DNA of 22,101 nucleotides from a virus (IMGVR_UViG_3300010885_014856:1-22101); one strand, 5' to 3'. Numbered from the stretch's first letter, positions 8,227 through 17,060 are shown. The notes: a model not told the origin generated them from the letters alone. Made by a program: numbers and translations.

Positions 8227-11200
8227 ATGTCTGGTTATTTTGACAACCTCTTCAACGGCAACAACGATGACAACCTATCTCCAATAGTTGCCGGCATCGG
8301 ATTTGGTAGCGGTGCTAACAAGGGTTTCTGGGAAATCCAGCCTCGTGTCTTGTTTGGTAGAGACAAAGGTCAGTGGATTGAGATGGGTGCAGAGATTCGC
8401 TCTGCCCTAAAAGTTGCTGGAAAGCTTGTTGGCTTTACTGGTAGAGCAGTTGGTTCAAGTGGTAGTCCAGATAGAGTTCGTGCTCTTGTTCAGGGGATGA
8501 GCCATCTTGGTATTCCTGATGGCATGTATGAACTAGATACCAGACACATTGAGTTGATTGGTGCTACTCTCCCAGACGAGTACCTACGTTCTAAGGGAAT
8601 CGACCCTCAAGCCTCTAGCGACCCTTTTGGCTCTCTTCTAGCTCAGTCAGATATTCCTAACATTGAAGATGTACAAAAAGCAGAAATCACTCCAGATGAC
8701 CTTCGTCTTGCTAATGGTGGTGTAAACACCCCTGAAGGTCAGGAAAACGCAGCCTTCAAAAATACTCCAGCAGGTAAGGCAGCAATTGCTCAGCTCCCAG
8801 ACGAGGCTGCCGCTGAAGCTAAACCTTTTGATATCGTTGATTGGGGCCGTACTAACCCTTACCCTAAGATAGTCTCAGAGCCAAAGTATTTAGAGGGACT
8901 TAAAAATAAAAACATCGCTCCAGATGCAGAGGGCGATGGGGTTGATTTAGGTGAACTAACAAAAGCAATTAGAAAAGGCATACGAAGCAGTTTCTGGTCG
9001 AACAATGAAGACGTTAACGACCACATGGACAGATACAACGACGGCCTTGCAAAAGAACTGACAATAAAAGTAGCAAAGAAGTTAGGCCTAGGCGTCGCTG
9101 GGAGCAAGAATTTTCTAGACTATCTAGCAAAAAACTACGATAAGGACTACTTTAGCGGAATAAATGTAGGTAAATTCTCTACCGATGGTTTAGAAGAGTT
9201 TGATAAACTAGTCGATGACTATGCTGCCAACAACATCGCCCCAGATGCGGAAGGTGCCCCAGACTCTGCAGCAAAAGTTGCTGATAAAGCTATTCAAGAT
9301 GCATTCGACGGAGAAGATGTGTCTGATGTAGATTCTCTACTCGATGATGTATTAAACGATACTCCAGCGTCAGATGACATTTCTGACCTACTAGGTCCAG
9401 AAGTAGATACTTCTGATTTTGACCGCCCTGTAGTTGAAAAGGCTAGTGTTGACGAGGCTGGTATTGAGGTTGATGACTTTGTAAACAATCCAGAGAACGA
9501 TGACCTACTAAAGATTACGGACTTTGCTCCTAGAGACAATGGCGGTACTGATTTTACCGGTATCGACCGCGATGGAGTAGAGCAGAGATTTAGCACTAGA
9601 GCTGGCGACATGCTTCGTCGTGTTATTCACGGTGAGCCAGGCGACACTTCTCTTCAAGACTACCTAGCTACACCTACTGTAGCTCCAGTAAAGCCACTAA
9701 AGCCGTTTGAATTTTTACCTAGACCTGTAACTGTTCCAGACAATGCTATCCCTGCGGAAGATTTCTCAGTTGGAGATAAAGTCTGGAATGCTGACGGTAA
9801 TGAAATTGGAACTGTTAGAAAAGTTCTAGAAAAAGGTTTTGACAACTTTGGAAGAGACTACACTAAGGCTGAAGTTGTCGGCCCTGACGGTAAAGTTTCA
9901 ACCACAAAACTTGGTCACGAGCGTGGCTACAAGAAACTTCCTGCTCCTGAAAAGGCGATTGCTCCAGAGAAGCCAACTATTCCTAACGAGCCTGCTGCAA
10001 TTCCAGAACCTACTCAGGTTGAGTTCCCTACTCCTGATGTAGCACCTGCAAGCCCTCCGGGCCCTCCAAATGGTCCTAACCCTAATGGTGCTCCACCGCC
10101 ACCTGAAGACCTAACTCCTCCAACCAAGAAGGCTGAGTCTCTAGTTGCTGGAGATAAAATCTACAACGCAAATGGAACTTCAGGTACAGTTGATAGCGTT
10201 TCTACCGAAAACGGTAAGGTTACTGTTAACTACACTGACCAGAACGGTGAAGCTAAGAGCAAGAGATTCCTCGAAGGCAACGATGTAAATACCAAGCCTA
10301 CTTCTAATATAGCTCCAGACAGAGAAGCTAATGGAAACCCAATTTCTGATATTCAAAAGCAGACTCTAGAAGACCTAGATGCTATGGATACTGCTGACTC
10401 AATTCAAGATAAAGCCTTAAAGCAGCGTTTAATGGATGCATACAATGCTATGCAGGATGAAGATTTCCAAGATGAGGGCGAAATTCAAGACCTTATTGAT
10501 GAAATCAACGACTACTACCTTGCTAAGAACGGTGGAACTCCTGCTGCAACCCCTACTGCTACCCCTACAGCTCCAGCAGTTCGCCGTGGCGACCACGGTC
10601 GCGACATTGCTCCAACTGAAAAGAGCGATGCTGAACTGTTCAATACAAAGGTTTCTAGGAAAGACGGTGCTCAGGACCCTGATGCTATCCTAAATCAGTT
10701 ATCTGAAGACTATCCAGACGGATTCTTTGTTGATGACCCTAATGATACATTTGACGGTGGCTTTATGACTCATCGTAAAACTATCGATGGCGGCAGAACA
10801 AGATTAGAAGTTATTGTTTCTCGTACCATTGGTAACCAGTTCCAAACTGCATTCCGTTTTACTGACCTAAAGACTGGCGAGCAGAAAACCTTTATCTCCC
10901 ATGACTCTCGTGATTCTTACTCAGCTATTCACGGTAAGAAAAATGGTATTGAAGTAATGACTCGCCACTTCTCTGGTGAGACCAGCCCCGTTAAGGTGGG
11001 TAGCGGAGAACACTCAAGATACTTTGCTATCGGTAAAACATGGCAAGACCGCATGAAGTACTGGCGTGGAAAGTTTGATAAGAGTGCTCGTACTGAGGAC
11101 TCATTGAATGATAAGCAGCGTGCAGAGCTTGAAGAGAAGTACAATGGCAACATTGATGCTATGAATAGGGCTCACACAATTGAAGATATGCGTATGCTTA

Positions 11201-12249
11201 CCCTTGAAGAGAAGTTCGAACTTGCTGCAAACGGTGAAGCTGAAACTCTAAATGAGACTACTGCAGTAGTTCTAGGTAACGTTGAGCGTAGTGCAGTTGA
11301 GTCATTTTATAAAGCTGTTGCCGAAGGTGACACTCAGTCAGCTAAATTAAGATTCCAAGCAATGATGAACCAGCTCCCAGACAATTCTACATCTGGAGGA
11401 GTATTTACTAAAGTGATTCGTCAGGGTCTAAAAGATAGACTTGATGCATCTGGAGTCACCGGCAAACAGCGTACTAAAGCTCTACAACAGCTATCTGCAA
11501 CAGTAACTAACTACATCCTACACGCTAACAAGCAGTGGTCTACTGACAACGAAATCAAACTACCTCACGTTTCTGGTGGCGGTATGTTAGTTGTCAAGGA
11601 AGGTGCAAAGGTAGAATTTAGCGATAATAGACGTACAAAAGAATACCCATCTGGACGTAAAATTATTGGTAGAGTAGTTGGACTTCGCCCTAGCAGCAAT
11701 GGTAGAGGTTATAACGACTTTGTTAGACTTCAATTCCTTGGAGAAGATGGCAAACTACATACCTCTGATGCTGACTTAGCCGCTACTCATATGAAGTTAG
11801 TCGATGATAACACTCCACTAACTAGCTATGATGGCTGGGACCGTCTCGGCGACCTAACATTCTCTCGTCTAGGTCAAGAAGCTACTGATAAGCGTAAAGC
11901 TGCTCGTCTGAAGAAGGGTATGTCTTGGAAGGACCCGAGCGACCCTAACTACAACCCTAATAAGGTTGACTTGGCATATCTGGGCAGTGATGGCGTACCT
12001 CAGGGAGAAGACCCTAATACCCCATCTGTAAACCCTAGCGGAGTAACTAAGCAAGCAGCAGACCTTCTTTCTGGAGACACTATCTATGACACTAATGGAA
12101 ACCCTCTAGGTACAGTTGTAAAGACCAAGATTACTTCTAAAAATGGTCAGCCAATTGTTGCAGTTATGTACAAGGATGTCGATGGCAATGTTCAAAAGAT
12201 TGCTTACCACCCTGACCAAGAGATTGGCCCTGACGCCCCAAAAGCGTAG
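8227..12249 (+). CDS. Giant modular virion protein, short (unshifted) product
   Basis: 1340 aa, start ATG behind AGAAGGA. The N-terminal 120 residues form a compact domain (GKGQWIEMG-like core: DKGQWIEMGAEIR). Linkers NIAPDAEG at 229 and 336, and relatives at 694 (NIAPDREA) and 793 (DIAPTEK), divide the chain. Four SH3/KOW-like beta modules, three beginning with a Val/Ala/Ser-Gly-Asp-x-(Val/Ile) and an 'xGT-V' turn, lie near 513-575, 639-685, 1120-1190 and 1280-1335. Residues 590-630 are Pro-rich. A mixed domain (about 810-930) and a helical region (about 935-1110) complete it. No enzyme motif was seen. It is probably structural or tail/head-associated, by size and location. Its stop TAG at 12247 lies one codon after the slippery heptamer CCCAAAA, so it is probably also the N-terminal part of a 2944-aa fusion. 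Confidence 0.85.
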   Translation: MSGYFDNLFNGNNDDNLSPIVAGIGFGSGANKGFWEIQPRVLFGRDKGQWIEMGAEIRSALKVAGKLVGFTGRAVGSSGSPDRVRALVQGMSHLGIPDGMYELDTRHIELIGATLPDEYLRSKGIDPQASSDPFGSLLAQSDIPNIEDVQKAEITPDDLRLANGGVNTPEGQENAAFKNTPAGKAAIAQLPDEAAAEAKPFDIVDWGRTNPYPKIVSEPKYLEGLKNKNIAPDAEGDGVDLGELTKAIRKGIRSSFWSNNEDVNDHMDRYNDGLAKELTIKVAKKLGLGVAGSKNFLDYLAKNYDKDYFSGINVGKFSTDGLEEFDKLVDDYAANNIAPDAEGAPDSAAKVADKAIQDAFDGEDVSDVDSLLDDVLNDTPASDDISDLLGPEVDTSDFDRPVVEKASVDEAGIEVDDFVNNPENDDLLKITDFAPRDNGGTDFTGIDRDGVEQRFSTRAGDMLRRVIHGEPGDTSLQDYLATPTVAPVKPLKPFEFLPRPVTVPDNAIPAEDFSVGDKVWNADGNEIGTVRKVLEKGFDNFGRDYTKAEVVGPDGKVSTTKLGHERGYKKLPAPEKAIAPEKPTIPNEPAAIPEPTQVEFPTPDVAPASPPGPPNGPNPNGAPPPPEDLTPPTKKAESLVAGDKIYNANGTSGTVDSVSTENGKVTVNYTDQNGEAKSKRFLEGNDVNTKPTSNIAPDREANGNPISDIQKQTLEDLDAMDTADSIQDKALKQRLMDAYNAMQDEDFQDEGEIQDLIDEINDYYLAKNGGTPAATPTATPTAPAVRRGDHGRDIAPTEKSDAELFNTKVSRKDGAQDPDAILNQLSEDYPDGFFVDDPNDTFDGGFMTHRKTIDGGRTRLEVIVSRTIGNQFQTAFRFTDLKTGEQKTFISHDSRDSYSAIHGKKNGIEVMTRHFSGETSPVKVGSGEHSRYFAIGKTWQDRMKYWRGKFDKSARTEDSLNDKQRAELEEKYNGNIDAMNRAHTIEDMRMLTLEEKFELAANGEAETLNETTAVVLGNVERSAVESFYKAVAEGDTQSAKLRFQAMMNQLPDNSTSGGVFTKVIRQGLKDRLDASGVTGKQRTKALQQLSATVTNYILHANKQWSTDNEIKLPHVSGGGMLVVKEGAKVEFSDNRRTKEYPSGRKIIGRVVGLRPSSNGRGYNDFVRLQFLGEDGKLHTSDADLAATHMKLVDDNTPLTSYDGWDRLGDLTFSRLGQEATDKRKAARLKKGMSWKDPSDPNYNPNKVDLAYLGSDGVPQGEDPNTPSVNPSGVTKQAADLLSGDTIYDTNGNPLGTVVKTKITSKNGQPIVAVMYKDVDGNVQKIAYHPDQEIGPDAPKA

Positions 12250-12303
12250 AAGGTAACCCCCCATCCGGGAACATTGAGCCGGATGCAGAGGGGTTACCGG
12301 ATG
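12237..12303 (+). promoter_or_regulatory. -1 programmed ribosomal frameshift signal (slippery heptamer plus stem-loop)
   Basis: In the upstream frame the codons read GCC CCA AAA GCG TAG. The heptamer C CCA AAA (12237-12243) fits X-XXY-YYZ exactly, so both tRNAs can re-pair as CCC AAA in the -1 frame. After an 8-nt spacer (12244-12251), GGTAACCCC (12252-12260) pairs perfectly with GGGGTTACC (12290-12298). Inside it CATCCGG (12262-12268) pairs perfectly with CCGGATG (12279-12285), leaving a 10-nt loop. A second CCGGATG at 12297-12303 could compete for the same partner. There is no U-tract, so it is not an intrinsic terminator. The downstream frame opens only at 12234, so the shift must occur within 12234-12246, where the heptamer lies. 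Confidence 0.9.
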
Positions 12304-15300
12304 CTCCTAGGAATCAATCTCTAGACATTGATTTGTCTGACATTGATTTTGATGACGAGTCAACTAGTGATGACTTAACGGACGCTCCGTCTACCCTAAA
12401 CCCTAAGCAAGAATTAGACCACACTCTAACTAAAGTTGCTAATGCAGCAGATGGTGGTGTTGGTGCTAAAGAACTGAGCTCAGCGATTGATGACCAGCTT
12501 CTAGCATCCATCACTGGACCTGAAGCTGAGCGTGTTTCTAAACTAGAGCTAAAGGCACTTACTGCTAGAAATCACCTAGAAGATGCCCTAAGTGATGAAC
12601 CTCAGGACCCTGTTGCAGTAGCAGCAGCTAAGAAACTTTATACTGATGCTCTACAAAATCAGCTAGATTTCCACGACTATCTTGCTCAGTCGTATGCTAC
12701 ATTCCTAACATCTGATTTCCAAAATAAGCTGACTAACGAGCCACTGCTATCTAGTGATGAAATTGCAAAACTAAATAACAATATTCGTCCAGCAGACATG
12801 GCCGGCCGTTTTGTATCTCCAGACCAAGTAACTGCTGCTAGAAATGCAATAGATGAGGCTACTGGTAAAGACAACCCTGGTGAAGACTTCTTCCGTACTC
12901 CTGCGAGACTACAGCAGCATAATGAAGCAGTTAGAAAAGCTGCATCAGAACTATCTCTACCGGATGGCTGGGACGTAGTCTTTGATGATGAAAATGCTTT
13001 AGCTGAAATTGCTAAGATTCCGGGCCGCCTTGAGAGACAAGCTGCCTACAAAGGTTATGCGTTAAACTCTAGACCACGCCACCTAGTTATCAAGCACAGA
13101 GACCCAGCTCTAAACAAGCACAACCTGATGTTTGAGCTAGACCCTAATGACTCGTCTATGATGGCTACCCCTGATGAAGTAAATACTCTTCTAAACGCAC
13201 TCACTGAGTTCCACAGCAAGATAGATATTTCTAACTTGCAAAATATTTTAGCTGGTAGCTACATAAGCACTTTCAACCCTACCGGTGCTATTGACATCAA
13301 ACTTGGAAGACATGCACCACTACGCTCAGGGGATATTGGAGTTGACTCAGTTTCTAAAGCTGTCATAAATGCGGCAACAGGCACTAATGGTCAGCTGTAC
13401 ATAAATATTGACAGAATGCGACTATTCGACACTCCTGAGTTTAGAAAAGAAAAAGAAGGTTTCTACTGGAATGAGAATAAGAGTAGTTTAGAAAAGATAA
13501 AAACCACTCTTCACCATGAGCTCGGCCATCAAATTCAATATGCAACTACTGACACTAAAAATCCTGAAAAAATTAAGGGTGAAGCTGAGCATGCTGGCGA
13601 AGATGGCGAAGTTAATAATACATATGCTGTCGTATCTAATGGTGAACACTTTGCTGAATCTGTCGGCCGCTACATCTCTACAGGTGAAGCAACAGACCGC
13701 GTCAAGGGCATTCTTGAAAGCAACGGCCTAATCAAATCTACTGAGCCAGAACAGCTTGCTGCAGCTGAAGGTGCTCCAGAACCATTTGCAGGTGCAACAA
13801 CTGTTGCTCAGGTACAGGGTGTTTTAAAGAAAGCTGGCACATATCTAAGCACTGTGTCTAATGGAAAATATTACCGTAGTACTGGAGTGTATGCTGTCGC
13901 TTCTGACCGTAATGGCGGAAACTCTTACAAAGAGGTTAGAAAAAAGTATAAGAAATCTAGGGGTCAGGGGGTCTACTGGGATACAGTAAGAGAGCCTATT
14001 AGAGAAGCTGTTATTGTAGGCTATAACGAAAATGCCGCAACTGAAAGTCCCGAGTATGCTGCAGAAAGATTAATTAGAAATAATAGAGCCGTAGATAAAG
14101 CCGTAGAAGCTTTAAGGTTAGCTGGATTTACGGCTACCCGTATGGAAGGTGAAGAGTACAAATTCCTCGTAACTAAAAAAGTTGCTGCCCCTACCCCTGA
14201 TGCTGAAGGTGCTCCTAGCTCCCTAGACAACCTAGGTATAGACTTCCAGTCAGCAACTATGGATGCAAGCGGAACTCGTCTACCAACTCCGGGTGCCTTC
14301 ACTGGTGAATTCCAGAATATTATGAAGGGTGCTAAGAGCTGGAAAGATGTTCAAGAGCGTCTAAAAGATAAGACAATAACTTATTTTGACTTCGAGACTA
14401 CAGGTATCTCAGATTACGATGGCCAAGATATTACCAATGACTCTGTTCAGCTCGGTGCAGTGCAGGTTAGAAATGGAAAAATTGTAAAGCGTTTCAACGT
14501 CTACACAAACCCTGAAAGCAAACTCTCTGAATGGTCAGCAAAGAACCTAGGTCGCGATGTTCTAGATGAGAATGGCAACAGAATTTTGGATGAGAATGGT
14601 AAACCAAAAACCACTCCAGTAACTCCAGAGTGGCTTGCTCAGCAAAAGAGTAAGAATGACGCTATTAGAGAGTTTATGGAGTTCATCGGTCCTAATGCTC
14701 TCTTGGGTGGACAGAACGTTCCATTTGACATTGAGATTCTAAAGCGTATGGCAGCAGATGCTGGCGTAGAGCTAGACATTGCTGGAACTATTGACTCTAA
14801 GGACCTTGCCTCACTTCTACCTAAGTATGACCCCGAGAAAGGCACTGACGGTCCTAAGGCACCAGACCGCAAGACTGGTGAAATCAAGGCTACATCTAGC
14901 CTCGGTCCTGTTGCAAACTTCCTAGGCTTTGAGCCTGCAAACTGGCACTCAGCTGATGGAGATGCTGAAGATTCTTATAACCTAGTTTCTAAGATTATTG
15001 ACCGTGCTGCTGCCGAGGATAACCAAGACCTGAGCCTTCTAGACTTCCCTGCAATGAAAAAGCGTTATGAAGAACGCATGGCTGAGTTCAAGAATGTTGT
15101 TTCACCTAACAACCCTATAACTGAAAACCAGCAAAAAGCACTAGAAGAATTCTCTAATTCAAATAATCCAGAAATATCTAAACTTGCTAAAGATACTCTT
15201 GCTACTGCGACTACTCGTGGAGATGCTGCTAAAGCTCTAGCCGAGCTTCACAGTCTTCAGCCGGAGAATATCGCCCCTGATGCCGAAGGCACCCCGGAGT

Positions 15301-17060
15301 CAATTAAGCCTGCTAGAAATGAAGCTTTAGATATTGACCTTTCAGACTTTGACTTTGATGATGACGGTGAGCTAGAGCCTAACGAGATTAAAGCAGCGGC
15401 TAAGGCTATAGCTGCATCTGGCCATGGTATGAAACTAGATGGTAGAAAATCTGATTCTGAACGAGCAATAGATACAAAAGGTACAAAAATATCTATAGCT
15501 GATTCAACTAGGACTGCTCAGGCTCCGTCTCAGCAGGCTACTGATGTGAAGAACAGCATCATCGAACTTGGCTCTAAGGTTAGAGAAGCTGCTGAAAAGA
15601 AAGCCGAAGCTAAACTAAGAAAAGAACTAGACATTCCAGATGACGCTGATGTCAAAGAATTTATATCTAATAAAATTAGAGAAATAGAGCATGAAAATCA
15701 GCGTATAGATACTGAAATTATGAACTCTAGAGGTCAACTGCAAGCTATGCTATTTTCTGAAATAGAAAAAGAAGCTGCAACTATCACTGAAGAAGACCTA
15801 AAAGCCTATCTGCGAGAAGCAAGACATTACGATGAAGGAATCTCAGAAGAAGAGATTGCTCAGGCTACTTTAGATAACAATTACAGACCTAAAATTGGAA
15901 GATGGGGAATTCCTTACAATATTTCTCCTGATAGCAAGTCTGGTGCGTCATTTGATACAGGTAATGCAATTAGTTATAATTTTGGCAACTCATATTTAAA
16001 TACTAAAACTACAAACAGAATAAGACTTGCAGCCGTAAGGTTGGCTGAAAAGTCTAAAAATTCTGACTACCCTGAAATACAAAAATTAGCAGAGGAAGCT
16101 AAGGCTAAAGCCGATATTCAAGCTAAGAATAGAGAAAAACTTGTCGATATTAAAGAAAAAAGAACTTTTGCTTCTAGAGATGCTCTAGTTGAGACGCTTA
16201 AAGAAAACGGAGTAGAGTTTGACTCGGTTGATATGTCGCAATATATTGGTAAGTGGGAGCCAAGATTGCGTAGATATTCTGAAAACTCTAAACTAAGTAA
16301 GAAAACCAGAGCTGAAATAGAAAAAGCTTTCCAATATATTCCTAAAGACTTCCTACTTGCTGCAATTAGTTACTTGAAGACTACTAGAGATGCTAGTAGC
16401 AATCCATACGCACATATGGGTAGAATTAGAATCATTGAGTCTGGTGCCCGTGCTCACTACTATAGTGATGGTGGAAATGGTGGAGTCATTCGTGGAGATG
16501 ACCACGGTGATTTTGTTCACGAATTCTGGCACTTCTTCCAGCAAATCAACCCAGACATCGGTGCTTTAGAGCATGCTTTTACCTACGATAGAATTAAAGA
16601 CCAAAATGGCAATCTACCGTCAGTGGAATCTAAAGACTGGAGCTTTGTATTTAATGGCGGAAATTTTGTAAGTAGCTATACATCGAAGCAATACCCTAGA
16701 GGTGGTGTTGGAGACTTTAGTCCATCCAATAGGTCTACCGAGGTAGGAAGTACTGGAATGGAAGACTTATTTACTAGTCCTGGAAGGTACTCCACTCCTG
16801 GAGGCGGCTGGTGGGCAGATGCTCCAACTCTAATTGTAGGAAGTGGAAGAAATAGAAGTTCCTATAGAAACCCTCACATGGATATTGCTACTGGTATTTG
16901 GTATACTGATTCTTCTATGGCCACAAAAATTCCGGGACAAGATTTACCTAACCAAAAAACCTATCTAAAAGGAAGACTAGATAGTCTAGGTGAAGATACT
17001 GAATTTAGGAACTTTAACATTGGTATGCTTCTGTCCATGCTGGATTGGAATAGTAAATGA
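12243..17060 (+). CDS. Frameshift-only extension of the giant protein: two metallopeptidase-like domains and a DEDDh exonuclease
   Basis: About 1605 residues added by a -1 shift. The only nearby candidate start, TTG at 12333, has no ribosome site, and sequence before it (NIEPDAEG...RNQSLDID) is homologous to an internal linker. Numbering from 12333: HELGH at 395-399 with E442 in HFAES looks like a gluzincin peptidase. Residues about 680-905 form a DnaQ-type 3'-5' exonuclease with all motifs: DFETTG (D686, E688), NVPFD (N795, D799) and HSADGDA (H872, D877). Linkers PDAEG recur at 622 and 979. A charged helical region spans about 1040-1260. A second peptidase-like site is HEFWH at 1396-1400 with E1477 in STGMEDLF. 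Targets are unknown. The stop overlaps the next ATG (ATGA). Confidence 0.85.
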   Translation, partial: SVEGNPPSGNIEPDAEGLPDAPRNQSLDIDLSDIDFDDESTSDDLTDAPSTLNPKQELDHTLTKVANAADGGVGAKELSSAIDDQLLASITGPEAERVSKLELKALTARNHLEDALSDEPQDPVAVAAAKKLYTDALQNQLDFHDYLAQSYATFLTSDFQNKLTNEPLLSSDEIAKLNNNIRPADMAGRFVSPDQVTAARNAIDEATGKDNPGEDFFRTPARLQQHNEAVRKAASELSLPDGWDVVFDDENALAEIAKIPGRLERQAAYKGYALNSRPRHLVIKHRDPALNKHNLMFELDPNDSSMMATPDEVNTLLNALTEFHSKIDISNLQNILAGSYISTFNPTGAIDIKLGRHAPLRSGDIGVDSVSKAVINAATGTNGQLYINIDRMRLFDTPEFRKEKEGFYWNENKSSLEKIKTTLHHELGHQIQYATTDTKNPEKIKGEAEHAGEDGEVNNTYAVVSNGEHFAESVGRYISTGEATDRVKGILESNGLIKSTEPEQLAAAEGAPEPFAGATTVAQVQGVLKKAGTYLSTVSNGKYYRSTGVYAVASDRNGGNSYKEVRKKYKKSRGQGVYWDTVREPIREAVIVGYNENAATESPEYAAERLIRNNRAVDKAVEALRLAGFTATRMEGEEYKFLVTKKVAAPTPDAEGAPSSLDNLGIDFQSATMDASGTRLPTPGAFTGEFQNIMKGAKSWKDVQERLKDKTITYFDFETTGISDYDGQDITNDSVQLGAVQVRNGKIVKRFNVYTNPESKLSEWSAKNLGRDVLDENGNRILDENGKPKTTPVTPEWLAQQKSKNDAIREFMEFIGPNALLGGQNVPFDIEILKRMAADAGVELDIAGTIDSKDLASLLPKYDPEKGTDGPKAPDRKTGEIKATSSLGPVANFLGFEPANWHSADGDAEDSYNLVSKIIDRAAAEDNQDLSLLDFPAMKKRYEERMAEFKNVVSPNNPITENQQKALEEFSNSNNPEISKLAKDTLATATTRGDAAKALAELHSLQPENIAPDAEGTPESIKPARNEALDIDLSDFDFDDDGELEPNEIKAAAKAIAASGHGMKLDGRKSDSERAIDTKGTKISIADSTRTAQAPSQQATDVKNSIIELGSKVREAAEKKAEAKLRKELDIPDDADVKEFISNKIREIEHENQRIDTEIMNSRGQLQAMLFSEIEKEAATITEEDLKAYLREARHYDEGISEEEIAQATLDNNYRPKIGRWGIPYNISPDSKSGASFDTGNAISYNFGNSYLNTKTTNRIRLAAVRLAEKSKNSDYPEIQKLAEEAKAKADIQAKNREKLVDIKEKRTFASRDALVETLKENGVEFDSVDMSQYIGKWEPRLRRYSENSKLSKKTRAEIEKAFQYIPKDFLLAAISYLKTTRDASSNPYAHMGRIRIIESGARAHYYSDGGNGGVIRGDDHGDFVHEFWHFFQQINPDIGALEHAFTYDRIKDQNGNLPSVESKDWSFVFNGGNFVSSYTSKQYPRGGVGDFSPSNRSTEVGSTGMEDLFTSPGRYSTPGGGWWADAPTLIVGSGRNRSSYRNPHMDIATGIWYTDSSMATKIPGQDLPNQKTYLKGRLDSLGEDTEFRNFNIGMLLSMLDWNSK

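Noticed and set aside
12237-12243. A sequencing or assembly indel in the CCCCAAAA run as the reason for two frames
   Set aside because: Cannot be excluded without reads, but a perfect heptamer in the right phase followed at 8 nt by a strong nested stem-loop is very unlikely by chance.
12252-12298. Stem-loop as an intrinsic transcription terminator
   Set aside because: No T-run follows it, and coding sequence continues through it in the -1 frame.
12333-12335. TTG as an independent start for the second giant frame
   Set aside because: It has no ribosome site, and residues before it are homologous to an internal linker, so the frame is more likely entered by frameshift.
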